Position numbers and translations under genes: made by a program. A DNA stretch of 64,000 nucleotides from Porphyromonas canoris (GTDB lineage Bacteria; Bacteroidota; Bacteroidia; Bacteroidales; Porphyromonadaceae): the NCBI RefSeq assembly GCF_000769115.1, contig NZ_JQZV01000010.1:1-64000 (forward strand), in the 5' to 3' direction. This document shows positions 1 through 8,628 of the stretch, in pieces (positions within the stretch are counted from its first letter, which is position 1; the number at the start of each line of letters is the position of its first letter). Below the pieces are notes generated by a model. It was not told where the DNA came from and ran no database searches. It saw only the letters and a program-made list of their open reading frames with translations.

Positions 1-741
1 ACAATAGACACCCTCCGCAGGAACGGCTTTGCAGGCGAGTGCCACGACATCGCCCCTAATATACTTATCCCTGCCCTCCTCACAGACAGCCGTGCCGAGA
101 CACTGATGAAAGCAGGACGTACCGAGCATCTGCGTTACTTCCTCAGCCGAGCAAGGCGAATAGATGCGTATTGGCAAGCCTACAAAATCACCCTTCGCAG
201 GGGCTACGACATCACAGACATTGCCCTTTGGTGCGACTATGTGGATATGCTTGGGAGGTTAGGCAAGGACACGCACAACGCCCACTTCGTTTGCCCCGAG
301 GACTTGCAAGTAGCCCACGACACGGCACAGCGAAAAATGCAGGCACAGCGAGACAAGGAAGCCGAAGCACACAGAAGACAACGAGCCATAGAGAACGAGG
401 AACGTTTTCAAGCACTCAAAGCCCCATTCTTTGGCATCGCCTTTACAGACGGCACGATTGAGGTGCGTATGTTGGAAAGTGTAGCAGAGTATATGGAAGA
501 GGGCAAAGCCTTACACCATTGTGTATTTACCAACGAGTACTACCTCAAAGAGCAGAGTCTTATTCTATCGGCTCGCATTGACGGCAAGCGGATAGAGACT
601 ATTGAAGTATCGCTTGAAACGATGAAGGTCATTCAGTGCCGTGGTTTGCAGAATAAGAACACCGAGTACCACGACCGCATCATCGACTTGGTTAATGCCA
701 ACCAACAAGTGTTTAGAGATAGAATGAAAGCAACAGCCTAA
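1..741 (+). CDS. PcfJ-like protein, 5'-truncated by window edge
   Basis: The reading frame is open from the first base, so this is the C-terminal 246 residues of a longer protein. The first internal ATG is at 106. The segment LHHCVFTNEYY, followed by a strand-rich stretch ending in the Cys-Arg-Gly of IQCRGLQNKN, fits the PcfJ-like family. That family is common on conjugative elements of Firmicutes and Bacteroidetes and is named after a gene of the pCF10 conjugative plasmid. Its biochemical role is not established. The N-terminal part cannot be judged here. The next gene starts 13 bases after the stop, so the two are probably cotranscribed. They read away from the tra operon that converges from the right. 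Confidence 0.6.
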   Translation, partial: TIDTLRRNGFAGECHDIAPNILIPALLTDSRAETLMKAGRTEHLRYFLSRARRIDAYWQAYKITLRRGYDITDIALWCDYVDMLGRLGKDTHNAHFVCPEDLQVAHDTAQRKMQAQRDKEAEAHRRQRAIENEERFQALKAPFFGIAFTDGTIEVRMLESVAEYMEEGKALHHCVFTNEYYLKEQSLILSARIDGKRIETIEVSLETMKVIQCRGLQNKNTEYHDRIIDLVNANQQVFRDRMKATA

Positions 742-754
742 ATAAGAATACAAT

Positions 755-1204
755 ATGAGCAGTTTGACATTTGACATCGCTCCACGATGGAGAGCCAAAG
801 CCGACGAAGGCTATTGGTATATATCCCGAGATATGCAAGTTGTGCGAGCGTGGGATAGAGGAAAAGAAGGACTTCCTTTTAAGACTATTGATGAGTTGAG
901 AAACGAGAGTGGCAACTATTTCTCAGACAAGGAAGAAGCCGAGCGTTACGCATCCATCTTTCGTGACACCCTAATACAAAACAGATGTTTACAGAGAGCA
1001 GGGAGCAAAGGCTTGTACTACTTTGTAGACACGAGCATCCCACGCAGTGTAGACACCTATGAGTGGGCAGACCCTACCCGAGAAGATGTCCCTGGTATTA
1101 GTTTGTATGCGTGTGGGAACTACTTTCTCACCGAAGAAGAAGCCCGAAACTTTTGCCACTTGTTTGTGGCAACCTTACAGAGCCGAGACAAGGACTCCCA
1201 ATAA
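755..1204 (+). CDS. Hypothetical protein with two internal GNYF repeats
   Basis: This is a 149-residue soluble, acidic protein that I do not recognise as a named family. It contains two related units. The first has GNYFSDKEEAERYASIF from residue 53. The second has GNYFLTEEEARNFCHLF from residue 121. Each is preceded by a Trp/Tyr-rich strand region (GYWYIS and KGLYYFV), so it appears to be a duplicated small alpha/beta module. The Met start is 13 bases after the stop of the PcfJ-like gene, so both are probably in one accessory operon of the conjugative element. No signal peptide or membrane segment is visible. Confidence 0.6.
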   Translation: MSSLTFDIAPRWRAKADEGYWYISRDMQVVRAWDRGKEGLPFKTIDELRNESGNYFSDKEEAERYASIFRDTLIQNRCLQRAGSKGLYYFVDTSIPRSVDTYEWADPTREDVPGISLYACGNYFLTEEEARNFCHLFVATLQSRDKDSQ

Positions 1205-1221
1205 CGGAGCACGGATAAATA

Positions 1222-1261
1222 AAAAAGCCACGCAGAGAAAAATCTTTGCGTGGCTTCTTTT
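1222..1261 (+). terminator. Hairpin terminator after the PcfJ-like operon
   Basis: An inverted repeat of 12-base arms (1227-1238 and 1243-1254, one mismatch) with a 4-base loop is followed by TTCTTTT and preceded by an A-run. It lies 18 bases after the stop at 1204 and should end the rightward operon. Confidence 0.65.
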
Positions 1262-1345
1262 CTTTGTCTTTGAGGCGAGCAGGCGACCAAAAGAAAAGAA
1301 GCAAAAGAAAGTCGCTCTCAGCCCAAGAGCTGAAACCATAAAAAC

Positions 1346-1377
1346 GCAGGCATCTATTCTCTCGAACCGATGCCTGC
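1346..1377 (-). terminator. Hairpin at the end of the tra operon
   Basis: There is a perfect 9-base inverted repeat (GCAGGCATC at 1346-1354 and GATGCCTGC at 1369-1377). On the minus strand it is followed by GTTTT. It sits 35 bases beyond the last minus-strand gene of the tra operon and is the likely terminator of that long operon. Confidence 0.5.
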
Positions 1378-1411
1378 ACACCACTTAAACCACAATGAAG
1401 CAATTTTATGC

Positions 1412-2503
1412 TTATTCTATCCTCCTCCAGTAGTCCTCATTTGAGACGACTTCGAGGAGGATTTTTCTGTCTTGGCTACGCGTGTCTATACTCGTGTCCT
1501 TCGGTGCGAGGGCAATCCGCTTGCCTACTCCTCGGCACTTGATACGCTCCTCGGCTATTCCTCGAGCGACCAAGGCTGAGGCAAGCGCTTGAGCGCGAGC
1601 AAGAGATAACTGCTCGTTAAAGCTCTTCGCCCCTACAATATCAGTACAGCCTGTGATGAGAAAGCGTTTGCTGATGTCTTGACGCATCCACTGGGCAAGT
1701 CGCTCCACAAGTGGCATAGAGGCTTCGCTCAGCTCACTGCTCCCGAAATCAAAATAAATCCCCTCAAGCACCTCGCTGATGTAGATGGGAACCTGCTTCT
1801 CTATGAGAATAGGCTTCTCAATAATCTGCTCTAAGTAGCGGTCGATATACTGAATCTTGGCTTGGGGCATCTTACTTCGTCCACCTATGCGATAGCTTAG
1901 CCCCAAGCCAGCCGACCAAGCTCCACGATGAGGGTCTGTGGCGAGAGCTGTATAGCTTGCATCAAGTTTCATGCCCCAGCGGTCATTGAGCCAGAGCCTT
2001 GCTCCTATAGTGGCACTTAGGGGCAAGCTGTGCCTCTTCTGCCACAACTCTTGTGCTTCAGCCTGCCATACGATGGGCTTACCCTCAACAGAGCCTTGTC
2101 CGAAAGAATTCTTGGATACCCCATTGTAGAAGTAGCTAATCCCTAAGCCGATGTAAGGGTCGATGTAGGCAGAGCGAGCAAAATAAGCTCCAAAGCGATG
2201 CTCTACTTGTAAGTCTATAAGGGCAATAATGCCCTTATCTTTGAAAAGGCTTTGCCCGAGCTGTACACCCCAATGAGGCGATAGCTCTTGAGTGACAGAA
2301 GCATTCAGCCCTAAGAGCAGCTCTTGCTTCTCAAGAGCTAACTGATAACCAAGAGAACTGTGCTTTGCCGAGAGCAGACTAAGCCGTGGATAGGCGATGG
2401 TCTTAGCCCCAAAGCTGATTTCTATGGCTTTACTCGTTTGGGCAAAGCCCGAGCCAGCCCCAAGGAATAGGGCAAGGCTCATAAGGACTACTTTATTCTT
2501 CAT
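1412..2503 (-). CDS. OmpA-family outer-membrane/peptidoglycan-binding protein
   Basis: This 363-residue exported protein has a signal peptide (Lys start, hydrophobic core, GSGFAQ cleavage region). It then has a beta-rich porin-like segment and, in about the last 115 residues, an OmpA C-terminal domain. That domain shows YFDFGSSELS, the TGCTDIVG strand and LSLARAQALASALVARG, with the conserved Asp and Arg that bind diaminopimelate in this family. It should anchor the outer membrane, or the conjugation pore, to peptidoglycan. It is the last gene of the tra operon and overlaps the preceding collagen-like gene by 11 bases, so the two are probably translationally coupled. Its exact role in mating is inferred. 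Confidence 0.8.
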   Translation of the reverse strand: MKNKVVLMSLALFLGAGSGFAQTSKAIEISFGAKTIAYPRLSLLSAKHSSLGYQLALEKQELLLGLNASVTQELSPHWGVQLGQSLFKDKGIIALIDLQVEHRFGAYFARSAYIDPYIGLGISYFYNGVSKNSFGQGSVEGKPIVWQAEAQELWQKRHSLPLSATIGARLWLNDRWGMKLDASYTALATDPHRGAWSAGLGLSYRIGGRSKMPQAKIQYIDRYLEQIIEKPILIEKQVPIYISEVLEGIYFDFGSSELSEASMPLVERLAQWMRQDISKRFLITGCTDIVGAKSFNEQLSLARAQALASALVARGIAEERIKCRGVGKRIALAPKDTSIDTRSQDRKILLEVVSNEDYWRRIE

Positions 2504-4400
2504 AGGTAACAGTGATAGGTTTTAGGTTAGGATACTGCTTGCTGTCAAAGGTTACGAGGAAATCTCGCCCATTAGGGGCATACTTGAGCGTTCCGCCCGT
2601 GCGGTCTGGTAGCCACGACACATTATGTGCCTGCCCTGAAGTGGATGACCAATCAAAGTCAATGTGTACATACGAACCGATGTAAGGGAGTACAGCTTTA
2701 TAGCTCAAGTCCGAGAAGCTCGGATGTTTAGGTGAGCTGAGCACATCGTGCGATACACCTCCTGCATTGTAGCGAAAACGCACGTAGACCTTGTAGCGAG
2801 CGACTTCTTCGGAGGTTAGTGGCGTAAAGAGAATACGCTGACCCGTAGTGAAACGAGAGAAAGTGCGGTTGTACACCGAGTAGAGGTTGCTGAAGTCAAT
2901 ATCGCTGTTGTCTAACTCTCCCGAGACGCTCTCAAAGTAGGTAACGCCTCCTTCGGTCTGTCGCTTCGTCTTGAGATGGATGCTCTTTAGGCGAGGAGCG
3001 TACTGAATAGGGGGCACCTCTATGATGAGGGCTTCACGTATGAGCCCTGGGAAGCTACCAAAGTTGAAGTCGCAGAGATAGTAGCGTTTCTTGCCGTCCC
3101 AAAAGCTCTTAGCATTGGTAGGAGCACGCTTACTTCTAATCGCAGGACGACTGGGGACAACATAGTTTTGATGATAATCCATACCCCAAAGCTCCTTAAC
3201 CTTTTCTCCCTTGTCGTTCAGCACAAAGGAATGTGGATTATTGGGGTCAGAGATGCGATAGGCGTGGACTTTTGTCTCTGCCTTCTGAAAATATAGAGGC
3301 ATGGACTGCCAAGGCTTGCTGGGAGCACGCTTCACCCTAAGGCTAAAGCTTCCTTGCATCACATCAGCATAGAGGAACATCATGCTGTTATTGACCTCAA
3401 ATTCGTAGAGGAACTTATTGGGGACATAGGTATTGTTGGCTGAGCGTGCCGTCTTGCCCTTGTAGCTGACACTCTCGGCTCGTCCGAAGGAGATTTCATC
3501 GGCAAAGGGTAGGTCTGCCATCGGAATAACAAATTCGCCATTCTCGTCAGCGGTAAAAGTCTTCTCGGCATCTATACCTGGTAAGCCTTTGACCACGGCA
3601 TGAGGAGCAAGCTCTCCGTCCTCCCAATAGACCTTGTAGCGAACGCCCTCAGGCAAGATGTATTCGCTCTGCGACTGAATAGAGTACTGGGCAATGACAT
3701 TCGGTTTGCCAATAACAACGACTACCGTATCGCCTGCTGTCCCAGGGGGCGAGGGACGACCGTCTGAGCCTGTGCGTCCGTCCTTGCCGTTGATGCCATT
3801 CTTGCCGTCCTTACCATCTCGTCCAGAGAGGTAACGGAAGAAGTCGTCAAGGCTATTGTCTTGCAATGACCACACCTCGCCCGTCTTGGGATCTCGCATA
3901 GGCTTGTCCGTCTTGTAACGACGCTGAAGTTCGTCTCGCCATAGCTCATAGGCTGATTTGCCGTTCTCTCCATCAGAGCCATTGTTGCCAGCTCGTCCAT
4001 CTATCCCATCACGACCATTGATGCCGTCACGACCAGCAAGGAAGTACCAAAAGTCGGCTTCGCTGTCGCTGTCTCGCTCCCAGACTTCGCCCGTCTTGGG
4101 GTCAATGAGTGAACCTGAATGCACGAGGTCTTGCCACTGCTCAAAGGCGGAGCGCCCATTCTTGCCATCCTTACCATCACGCCCCTTGAGGTAGCGAAAG
4201 AAGTCACTGAGTGTCATGCCACTCGTCCAAGGAATCTTCCCCGAGAGGACTTCTCCTTTCCAAATATCGTAGGCTGATGCCCCTGCTATCCCCTGCTTGC
4301 CTTGAGGTCCTTCGGGTAGACTAAGGTCAAAGCGAGAGCAAGCCCCAAGGGAGAGCGTAGCACAGGCTATAAGTAAGAGATTTCTAAGTGTTTGTTTCAT
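2493..4400 (-). CDS. Collagen-like repeat lipoprotein of the tra operon
   Basis: This is a 635-residue lipoprotein with signal peptide and lipobox ending at LGAC, so Cys20 should be lipidated. Residues of about 30 to 215 hold Gly-X-Y tracts (GPQGKQGIAGASAYDIW, GRDGKDGKNG, GRDGINGRDGIDGRAG). These alternate with three 40-50 residue units that begin SAYDIW, SAFEQW and SAYELW and end in an FFRYL or FWYFL helix. The remaining roughly 400 residues are beta-rich and unrecognised. It lies 5 bases after traQ and overlaps the OmpA-type gene. A trimeric surface stalk used in mating-cell contact is plausible. The mature protein could instead face the periplasm; the sequence does not decide. Confidence 0.7.
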   Translation of the reverse strand: MKQTLRNLLLIACATLSLGACSRFDLSLPEGPQGKQGIAGASAYDIWKGEVLSGKIPWTSGMTLSDFFRYLKGRDGKDGKNGRSAFEQWQDLVHSGSLIDPKTGEVWERDSDSEADFWYFLAGRDGINGRDGIDGRAGNNGSDGENGKSAYELWRDELQRRYKTDKPMRDPKTGEVWSLQDNSLDDFFRYLSGRDGKDGKNGINGKDGRTGSDGRPSPPGTAGDTVVVVIGKPNVIAQYSIQSQSEYILPEGVRYKVYWEDGELAPHAVVKGLPGIDAEKTFTADENGEFVIPMADLPFADEISFGRAESVSYKGKTARSANNTYVPNKFLYEFEVNNSMMFLYADVMQGSFSLRVKRAPSKPWQSMPLYFQKAETKVHAYRISDPNNPHSFVLNDKGEKVKELWGMDYHQNYVVPSRPAIRSKRAPTNAKSFWDGKKRYYLCDFNFGSFPGLIREALIIEVPPIQYAPRLKSIHLKTKRQTEGGVTYFESVSGELDNSDIDFSNLYSVYNRTFSRFTTGQRILFTPLTSEEVARYKVYVRFRYNAGGVSHDVLSSPKHPSFSDLSYKAVLPYIGSYVHIDFDWSSTSGQAHNVSWLPDRTGGTLKYAPNGRDFLVTFDSKQYPNLKPITVTYEE

Positions 4401-4405
4401 AGTTT

Positions 4406-4861
4406 TTAGTGTTGATTATCCTTTTCTTCGTCCTCTGCCTTCTTATTATTGAAGGCAAAGGTCAGTTGTTGCACTTTGCCGAAGTTGTCTTCGATATACA
4501 CATCTATCGTCTGGCGGTCTGCCGACTGAGAGGTGTAGTACAAGCGAAACTCCTCCCTCGTCAAGGGATAGCGGTCGTTGGGATTAAAGACCAAGCCATC
4601 GTCCATTTTCAAAATGCCCTTGCCCTCGGGTTGGAAGTAGCGAAGGGTGTATCGAGTGTCTGCAAAGTTGCCCCCTCGTCTGAGTGAACAACGGATTTCG
4701 GCTGTTTCGCCCTTTTTGATGTCCTTTTGAACGGGCATCGTTTGCAAAGCGAAGTCGTAAGACTGCTGCACATCCAACTCCCGATTACAAGCAGGTAAAC
4801 AAAACCCCGCAAAGGTGAGTACCCCCACGACCCACAGCGTATTAAAGATTTTCTTTTTCAT
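4406..4861 (-). CDS. traQ: Conjugative transposon lipoprotein TraQ (DUF3872)
   Basis: This is a 151-residue lipoprotein with the lipobox LPAC near residue 25. It then shows the conserved TraQ pattern: ELDVQQSYDF, an EIRCSL strand, RYTLRYFQPEGKG, FNPNDRYPL, FRLYYTS and a terminal IDVYIEDNFG block. TraQ of CTnDOT-type elements is part of the mating apparatus, but its molecular role is not defined. It follows traO by 14 bases. In CTnDOT a traP (primase) gene lies between traO and traQ; it is absent here. Confidence 0.85.
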   Translation of the reverse strand: MKKKIFNTLWVVGVLTFAGFCLPACNRELDVQQSYDFALQTMPVQKDIKKGETAEIRCSLRRGGNFADTRYTLRYFQPEGKGILKMDDGLVFNPNDRYPLTREEFRLYYTSQSADRQTIDVYIEDNFGKVQQLTFAFNNKKAEDEEKDNQH

Positions 4862-4875
4862 TATTCTCTTATTGC

Positions 4876-5457
4876 TTAAAGATTAAATTTAATGCCTGCT
4901 GATATAGCAGGACGAAAACGATGTACATCCGAGCCGAGGAACAGCCGCCCTTGAGCCTTGAGGACGAGGAGCAGCCTATCCGAGAGGAAGCACTCTACAG
5001 AACTATGCACCGCCCCGCCATAGACGAAGCGAGAGCGGTCAAGCAGGGTTGCCCCATCGGGCAGCAAAGACTTCTCTTCACCCAGTTCCTCATAGCCTCC
5101 GAGGGCAGAGATACCGAGGTAAGTAAAGACGTTCTTACCCCTATCGGAGAGGATAGGTTGCATATAGCCTACTTGCAGGAGCATATCACGCATCGGCACT
5201 TGATAAGTGCGATACGGCAGGCTCTGTTCCTCATATTCTGCCGAGAGGAAGGCATAATTCTCTCGCTTGAGGTATTTCGTGAGGGAAACACCTACCCCAA
5301 ACTGTCCCTTCATAAAGAGTTTCTCGCCCTTAATCACTGGCACAGATGCTACTACCTCAATCCCCTTTTGTTTCGGGATAAGTCGCTGTGCGTGCGATGG
5401 CAAGGCAAAAGCCATTACCACCGCTACACAGGCTGATAAGAATAGGTTCTTCTTCAT
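4876..5457 (-). CDS. traO: Conjugative transposon protein TraO
   Basis: This is a 193-residue exported protein: Met-Lys-Lys start, hydrophobic core and AFALPSHAQ signal cleavage site. A predicted beta-barrel-like body follows, rich in alternating aromatic residues, and the protein ends in the terminal aromatic-strand style of outer-membrane proteins (AGIKFNL). It matches TraO in size, order and signature. I prefer the ATG at 5457 (MKKNLF) over the one at 5469, because it gives a normal signal peptide and a 5-base gap to traN rather than an overlap. Its role is in the outer-membrane part of the mating channel, as inferred from the family. Confidence 0.8.
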   Translation of the reverse strand: MKKNLFLSACVAVVMAFALPSHAQRLIPKQKGIEVVASVPVIKGEKLFMKGQFGVGVSLTKYLKRENYAFLSAEYEEQSLPYRTYQVPMRDMLLQVGYMQPILSDRGKNVFTYLGISALGGYEELGEEKSLLPDGATLLDRSRFVYGGAVHSSVECFLSDRLLLVLKAQGRLFLGSDVHRFRPAISAGIKFNL

Positions 5458-5462
5458 AGGGC

Positions 5463-6401
5463 TTACCATTTGAGTTGGAGCTTATCAATTTTTCGGGCAA
5501 GTAGTAGGTCTTCCTGCTCCAAATAGAAAGAGAGCGTGCGACCGCCGTTTCGCTCATAGAGCGTTACCTCAAGCTGTTTGTCCTCCGAAAGGGCTAATTG
5601 CTCGAGGGCAAAGACTGTTCGCTCGCTGTCCTCGGCACGCACCTGCATAATCTGATGATAGGCTCTAAGAGGTTGGAGTACTCGCTCTTGTATGGCGGTA
5701 CGCTTAGCGACCTTCTTATCCACGACCTTAAAGGCGATGAAGTCCACCGAGTACGGCATATTGGTTTCGTTGTCGATGCGGGTATGCAGGTACAGAAGCC
5801 CATTGTGAGCATACAAGCCACGAAGTAGGAACTTGATGCCGAACTGTTGTACCCCGATATGCTTAATCGTCCGCTTGTTGTTTTGATGAATGGTTTTCAT
5901 CATCAGCTTGACGAGGATGGGCGACTCGTTGCCGAGTTCCTTAAAGTAGATATCGGCACGATTGCTGGGTAGTCGCCCCTCTGTGCTCGACAAGAAGTCC
6001 TTCATCTCGATGCTGAGCTTCTCGGGTTCGTCGGCATACTTCACATTGAACGCATAGTATGAGCCGTCCTCACAGATGACGCTCATATTGGTTTCGGTTT
6101 CAAAGTCACGCACGGCAGCCTTGACACGCAAGACGTTCTCGGCATCTTCTGCCTTGCCTGCGATGAGGTTGTTGCTCCCGAGGTCTACATAGCGAATAGG
6201 TGCAGGGAAGATAAGGTGCGAGGTCTTCTCGAAAGTAACCTCAAGCCCATAAGGTAAAACGACACGCCCCGAGGGGATCGCTTTGGTCATTCCTTGATAG
6301 AGGTCGCCCGAGTTGAGAGGGCGATACCCTTCATTGTTTTGGGCAAATGTTGTTGTGATGCCTGCTACAAGCATAAGGGCAGATAAAATCATTCTTTTCA
6401 T
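5463..6401 (-). CDS. traN: Conjugative transposon protein TraN (DUF4138)
   Basis: This is a 312-residue exported protein with a signal peptide ending in TTFAQ and a beta-rich body typical of TraN. Landmarks are the early VTFEKTSHLIFPAPIRYVDLG motif region, then KAAVRDFETETNMSV and a C-terminal domain with LYERNGGR. In CTnDOT-like systems TraN is a periplasmic and outer-membrane component comparable in position to VirB9. It lies 38 bases after traM and 5 bases before traO, so it is in the same transcript. Confidence 0.85.
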   Translation of the reverse strand: MKRMILSALMLVAGITTTFAQNNEGYRPLNSGDLYQGMTKAIPSGRVVLPYGLEVTFEKTSHLIFPAPIRYVDLGSNNLIAGKAEDAENVLRVKAAVRDFETETNMSVICEDGSYYAFNVKYADEPEKLSIEMKDFLSSTEGRLPSNRADIYFKELGNESPILVKLMMKTIHQNNKRTIKHIGVQQFGIKFLLRGLYAHNGLLYLHTRIDNETNMPYSVDFIAFKVVDKKVAKRTAIQERVLQPLRAYHQIMQVRAEDSERTVFALEQLALSEDKQLEVTLYERNGGRTLSFYLEQEDLLLARKIDKLQLKW

Positions 6402-6439
6402 TGTCTATTCGTTTAATTTATTGATTAAGAGTTTTGTCC

Positions 6440-7687
6440 TTACTTGGTTTGTACTAAGAATAGGCGGTATCCTCCTTTGAGGGTAACCTTAATCATGCGG
6501 AGCTTCTTTTGCAGGAGCTGGCTTGCTCCCTGCATCACACCACGAGCTGCCTCGGAGATGATTTGGTCTTTGGCAGACGAAGCGAAGGTGAAGGACGTCC
6601 CCATTGAGCCACCGATGTTCGCTCCCATCTCTTTGAGGGCGGACACATTCTCAGAGCCAGGGATGTAGATGCCCTCTTGTCCGTCGGTATCGTAGGCAGA
6701 GAGCTTGACGGGGGTAATCTGTCCACCTACCTCGATGCTTTTAATGAGCAGTTGCATACGGTTGCCCTCAATCTTCGCTTGGGCGATGAGTTTACCCCCT
6801 CGAGGGATACGCAACTCCTTGATGCGTGCCGTTTCGAGTAGACGAAGAGCGACATACTCGCCCTCTTGCAGAGTCGTTGTGCGGTCGACGACCACACGCA
6901 GGGTGTTACGCTGCACTGCATTCTTCTGAGAAGCTAAGGAGTGAAAGCCAAGGTGTCGCTCCTTCGTCCCGTACTCTTGTATAAAGGCGGAATCGCTCAT
7001 AGGCTGATTAAGGCTGGACACGATAGACTTCTGTTCGGTGAGGGCTTCGAGCATCGGCTCGCCTACTGTTGCCACATTGCTTTTGCCCTGTGGTTCTGCA
7101 ATGGGTCGCTCAGTCGCTTCGGCAAAGGCATTGGCAGGCAGGTTCGTTCCCTTGGGCAGGTACTTCGATGCCATCTGATAGCTACGCTCCATCAGGCGAA
7201 GCTGTTTCTCCTCTTCGTCCTCGGCTTCGCTGTCCTTTTTGCGGAGTTCCTCTCTGAGGTCGTCTATCTCGGCTCTGAGGGCTTCTCGCTCCTCTTCGTG
7301 TGGGTCAGGAGCATAGAAGGAGCTGAGCAGGCGGTTGTTCTCTTCGTATCGCTGGAGCGAGCCTTCAATCTTCGCTGTCGAAGCCTGCTGTGCTTGCTGC
7401 ACTTCGGGCGTAGGCGTGGCATCGGCAAAGTAGTCCGATAGTCGCCCCATCTCGGCTTGTGCCTGCTCCTCAGAGGCTGACTTATCCCCGAGTTCGTAGG
7501 CTTTGAGCTTGTTGTCGGTCAGTTGCTCGACCGTGGCTTGGGGTATGTCCTTATTGAGTCCCTGCTGCTCCTCTGCCTTATCCTTGTCTGAGGGGGCAAA
7601 GATGAACCAGATAGACAGGGCACAGAGTAAGCCCAGCCCACTAAAGACCAAGCCCTTCTTGAGTTGTTCTTTCTGTTTATTATCCAT
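6440..7687 (-). CDS. traM: Conjugative transposon protein TraM (VirB10-like)
   Basis: This is a 415-residue bitopic inner-membrane protein. It has a short cytoplasmic N-terminus, one membrane segment (GLVFSGLGLLCALSIWFIF, about residues 13-31) and a long charged, probably coiled-coil region around residues 95-165. Its C-terminal beta domain contains RVVVDRTTTLQEGEYVALRL and a hydrophobic ANIGGSMGTSFTF loop before the end. The architecture matches TraM, the VirB10-like periplasm-spanning scaffold of the channel. Its start overlaps the end of traL by 8 bases, which suggests translational coupling. Confidence 0.85.
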   Translation of the reverse strand: MDNKQKEQLKKGLVFSGLGLLCALSIWFIFAPSDKDKAEEQQGLNKDIPQATVEQLTDNKLKAYELGDKSASEEQAQAEMGRLSDYFADATPTPEVQQAQQASTAKIEGSLQRYEENNRLLSSFYAPDPHEEEREALRAEIDDLREELRKKDSEAEDEEEKQLRLMERSYQMASKYLPKGTNLPANAFAEATERPIAEPQGKSNVATVGEPMLEALTEQKSIVSSLNQPMSDSAFIQEYGTKERHLGFHSLASQKNAVQRNTLRVVVDRTTTLQEGEYVALRLLETARIKELRIPRGGKLIAQAKIEGNRMQLLIKSIEVGGQITPVKLSAYDTDGQEGIYIPGSENVSALKEMGANIGGSMGTSFTFASSAKDQIISEAARGVMQGASQLLQKKLRMIKVTLKGGYRLFLVQTK

Positions 7688-7976
7688 AGGTCTTTATCAT
7701 TTGATGAGTGATGGTACTTAATCGCTCTCCGATGCTATCCACCCCAAAGGAGTGGATAGAGGAGTCGATGTATTGATTTTTGGGTATCGGTAGCCGTGGC
7801 TCTTCCGCTTTGGGGAGGAAGAACTGGGCTATCATCAAGAGCGAACAAAGGAGGTAGGCGGCACTGATGCCGTAGACCAACCGCTTGCGTGCCTTGGGGC
7901 TAAGCCTATCGCATCGCTCTCGCAACCAGTAGTGCAGTCGCAGATAATGGCGGTAGAAGGAGTGTTTCGCTGACAT
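7680..7976 (-). CDS. traL: Conjugative transposon protein TraL (DUF3989)
   Basis: This small 98-residue protein has a basic N-terminus (HYLRLHYWLRERCDRLSPKARKR) and one membrane segment (LVYGISAAYLLCSLLMIAQF). The short periplasmic tail ends in a helix. Size, topology and position between traK and traM identify TraL. It starts 4 bases before the traK stop region and overlaps traM by 8 bases. It is presumably an inner-membrane accessory subunit of the mating channel. Confidence 0.8.
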   Translation of the reverse strand: MSAKHSFYRHYLRLHYWLRERCDRLSPKARKRLVYGISAAYLLCSLLMIAQFFLPKAEEPRLPIPKNQYIDSSIHSFGVDSIGERLSTITHQMIKTYG

Positions 7977-7980
7977 AGGC

Positions 7981-8604
7981 TTAGCGTTTATAGGTTTGCA
8001 GGTCTCGGTTTTCTCGCACGAGAAAGTGCTCCATCAGAAAGCCCTGTGGGTTGTTGTCCGAACGGACAGAGTTCTGAAGTGTGCAACTCGTCACAAGGCT
8101 TCGCTCCGTGACATTACTCTGTCGCAGGATAAACTGCCGTGCGTAGGTCGTGACCTCATAGGGATAGCTATCGAAGTTGCAGTGAATCGAGTCAATCTCG
8201 ATGCGCTGATTGACATTACCCGAAATGGCTCGGTTGTAATAGCCCTTCTCAGCCAAGTCCTTGTAGTAGTTGAATGCCGACTTGTCGCAGAGCAGAAAGG
8301 CTCGCTCCATATTCCCCTCAATGGCTTCCTTGTCGGGAGCGATGGTGAAGAAAAGCTCGTGAAAGCGTCGGACGTGTTCCCTCGCCTCGACAGGGCGGTT
8401 GCGAGAGGCATCTTGGCTCAAGGCGAGCATCAAACTCTTGCCCTCATCGAGGACATAGATCTTCTCTCTCTGCTCCTGAGCAAAGTCGAACGAAGCATAG
8501 AGGGCATAGCCACAAACGCCTGCACAGAGCAAGGCAAAGACCATCGTGTAAAGACGGATCTGCCTAAAGGCGGTTTCGATATTCTTTAATGACTTAAATT
8601 CCAT
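7981..8604 (-). CDS. traK: Conjugative transposon protein TraK (VirB8-like)
   Basis: This 207-residue protein begins with MEFKSLKNIETAFRQIRLY, the hallmark start of TraK. One membrane segment follows (MVFALLCAGVCGYALYASF), then a periplasmic domain of about 165 residues with RVRRFHELFF-like helices and a terminal FLMEHFLVRENRDL strand. Its topology corresponds to VirB8, the inner-membrane nucleation factor of type IV secretion channels. It lies 24 bases after traJ and 4 bases before traL. Confidence 0.87.
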   Translation of the reverse strand: MEFKSLKNIETAFRQIRLYTMVFALLCAGVCGYALYASFDFAQEQREKIYVLDEGKSLMLALSQDASRNRPVEAREHVRRFHELFFTIAPDKEAIEGNMERAFLLCDKSAFNYYKDLAEKGYYNRAISGNVNQRIEIDSIHCNFDSYPYEVTTYARQFILRQSNVTERSLVTSCTLQNSVRSDNNPQGFLMEHFLVRENRDLQTYKR

Positions 8605-8628
8605 AGTTGCTGTTTTCTTGTTTTAGTT

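Noticed and set aside
4921-5436. 171-residue plus-strand frame opposite traO
   Set aside because: Antisense to a well-supported gene, no family features, low-complexity composition typical of a shadow frame.
6941-7441. 166-residue plus-strand frame opposite traM
   Set aside because: Shadow of traM codons; no independent support.
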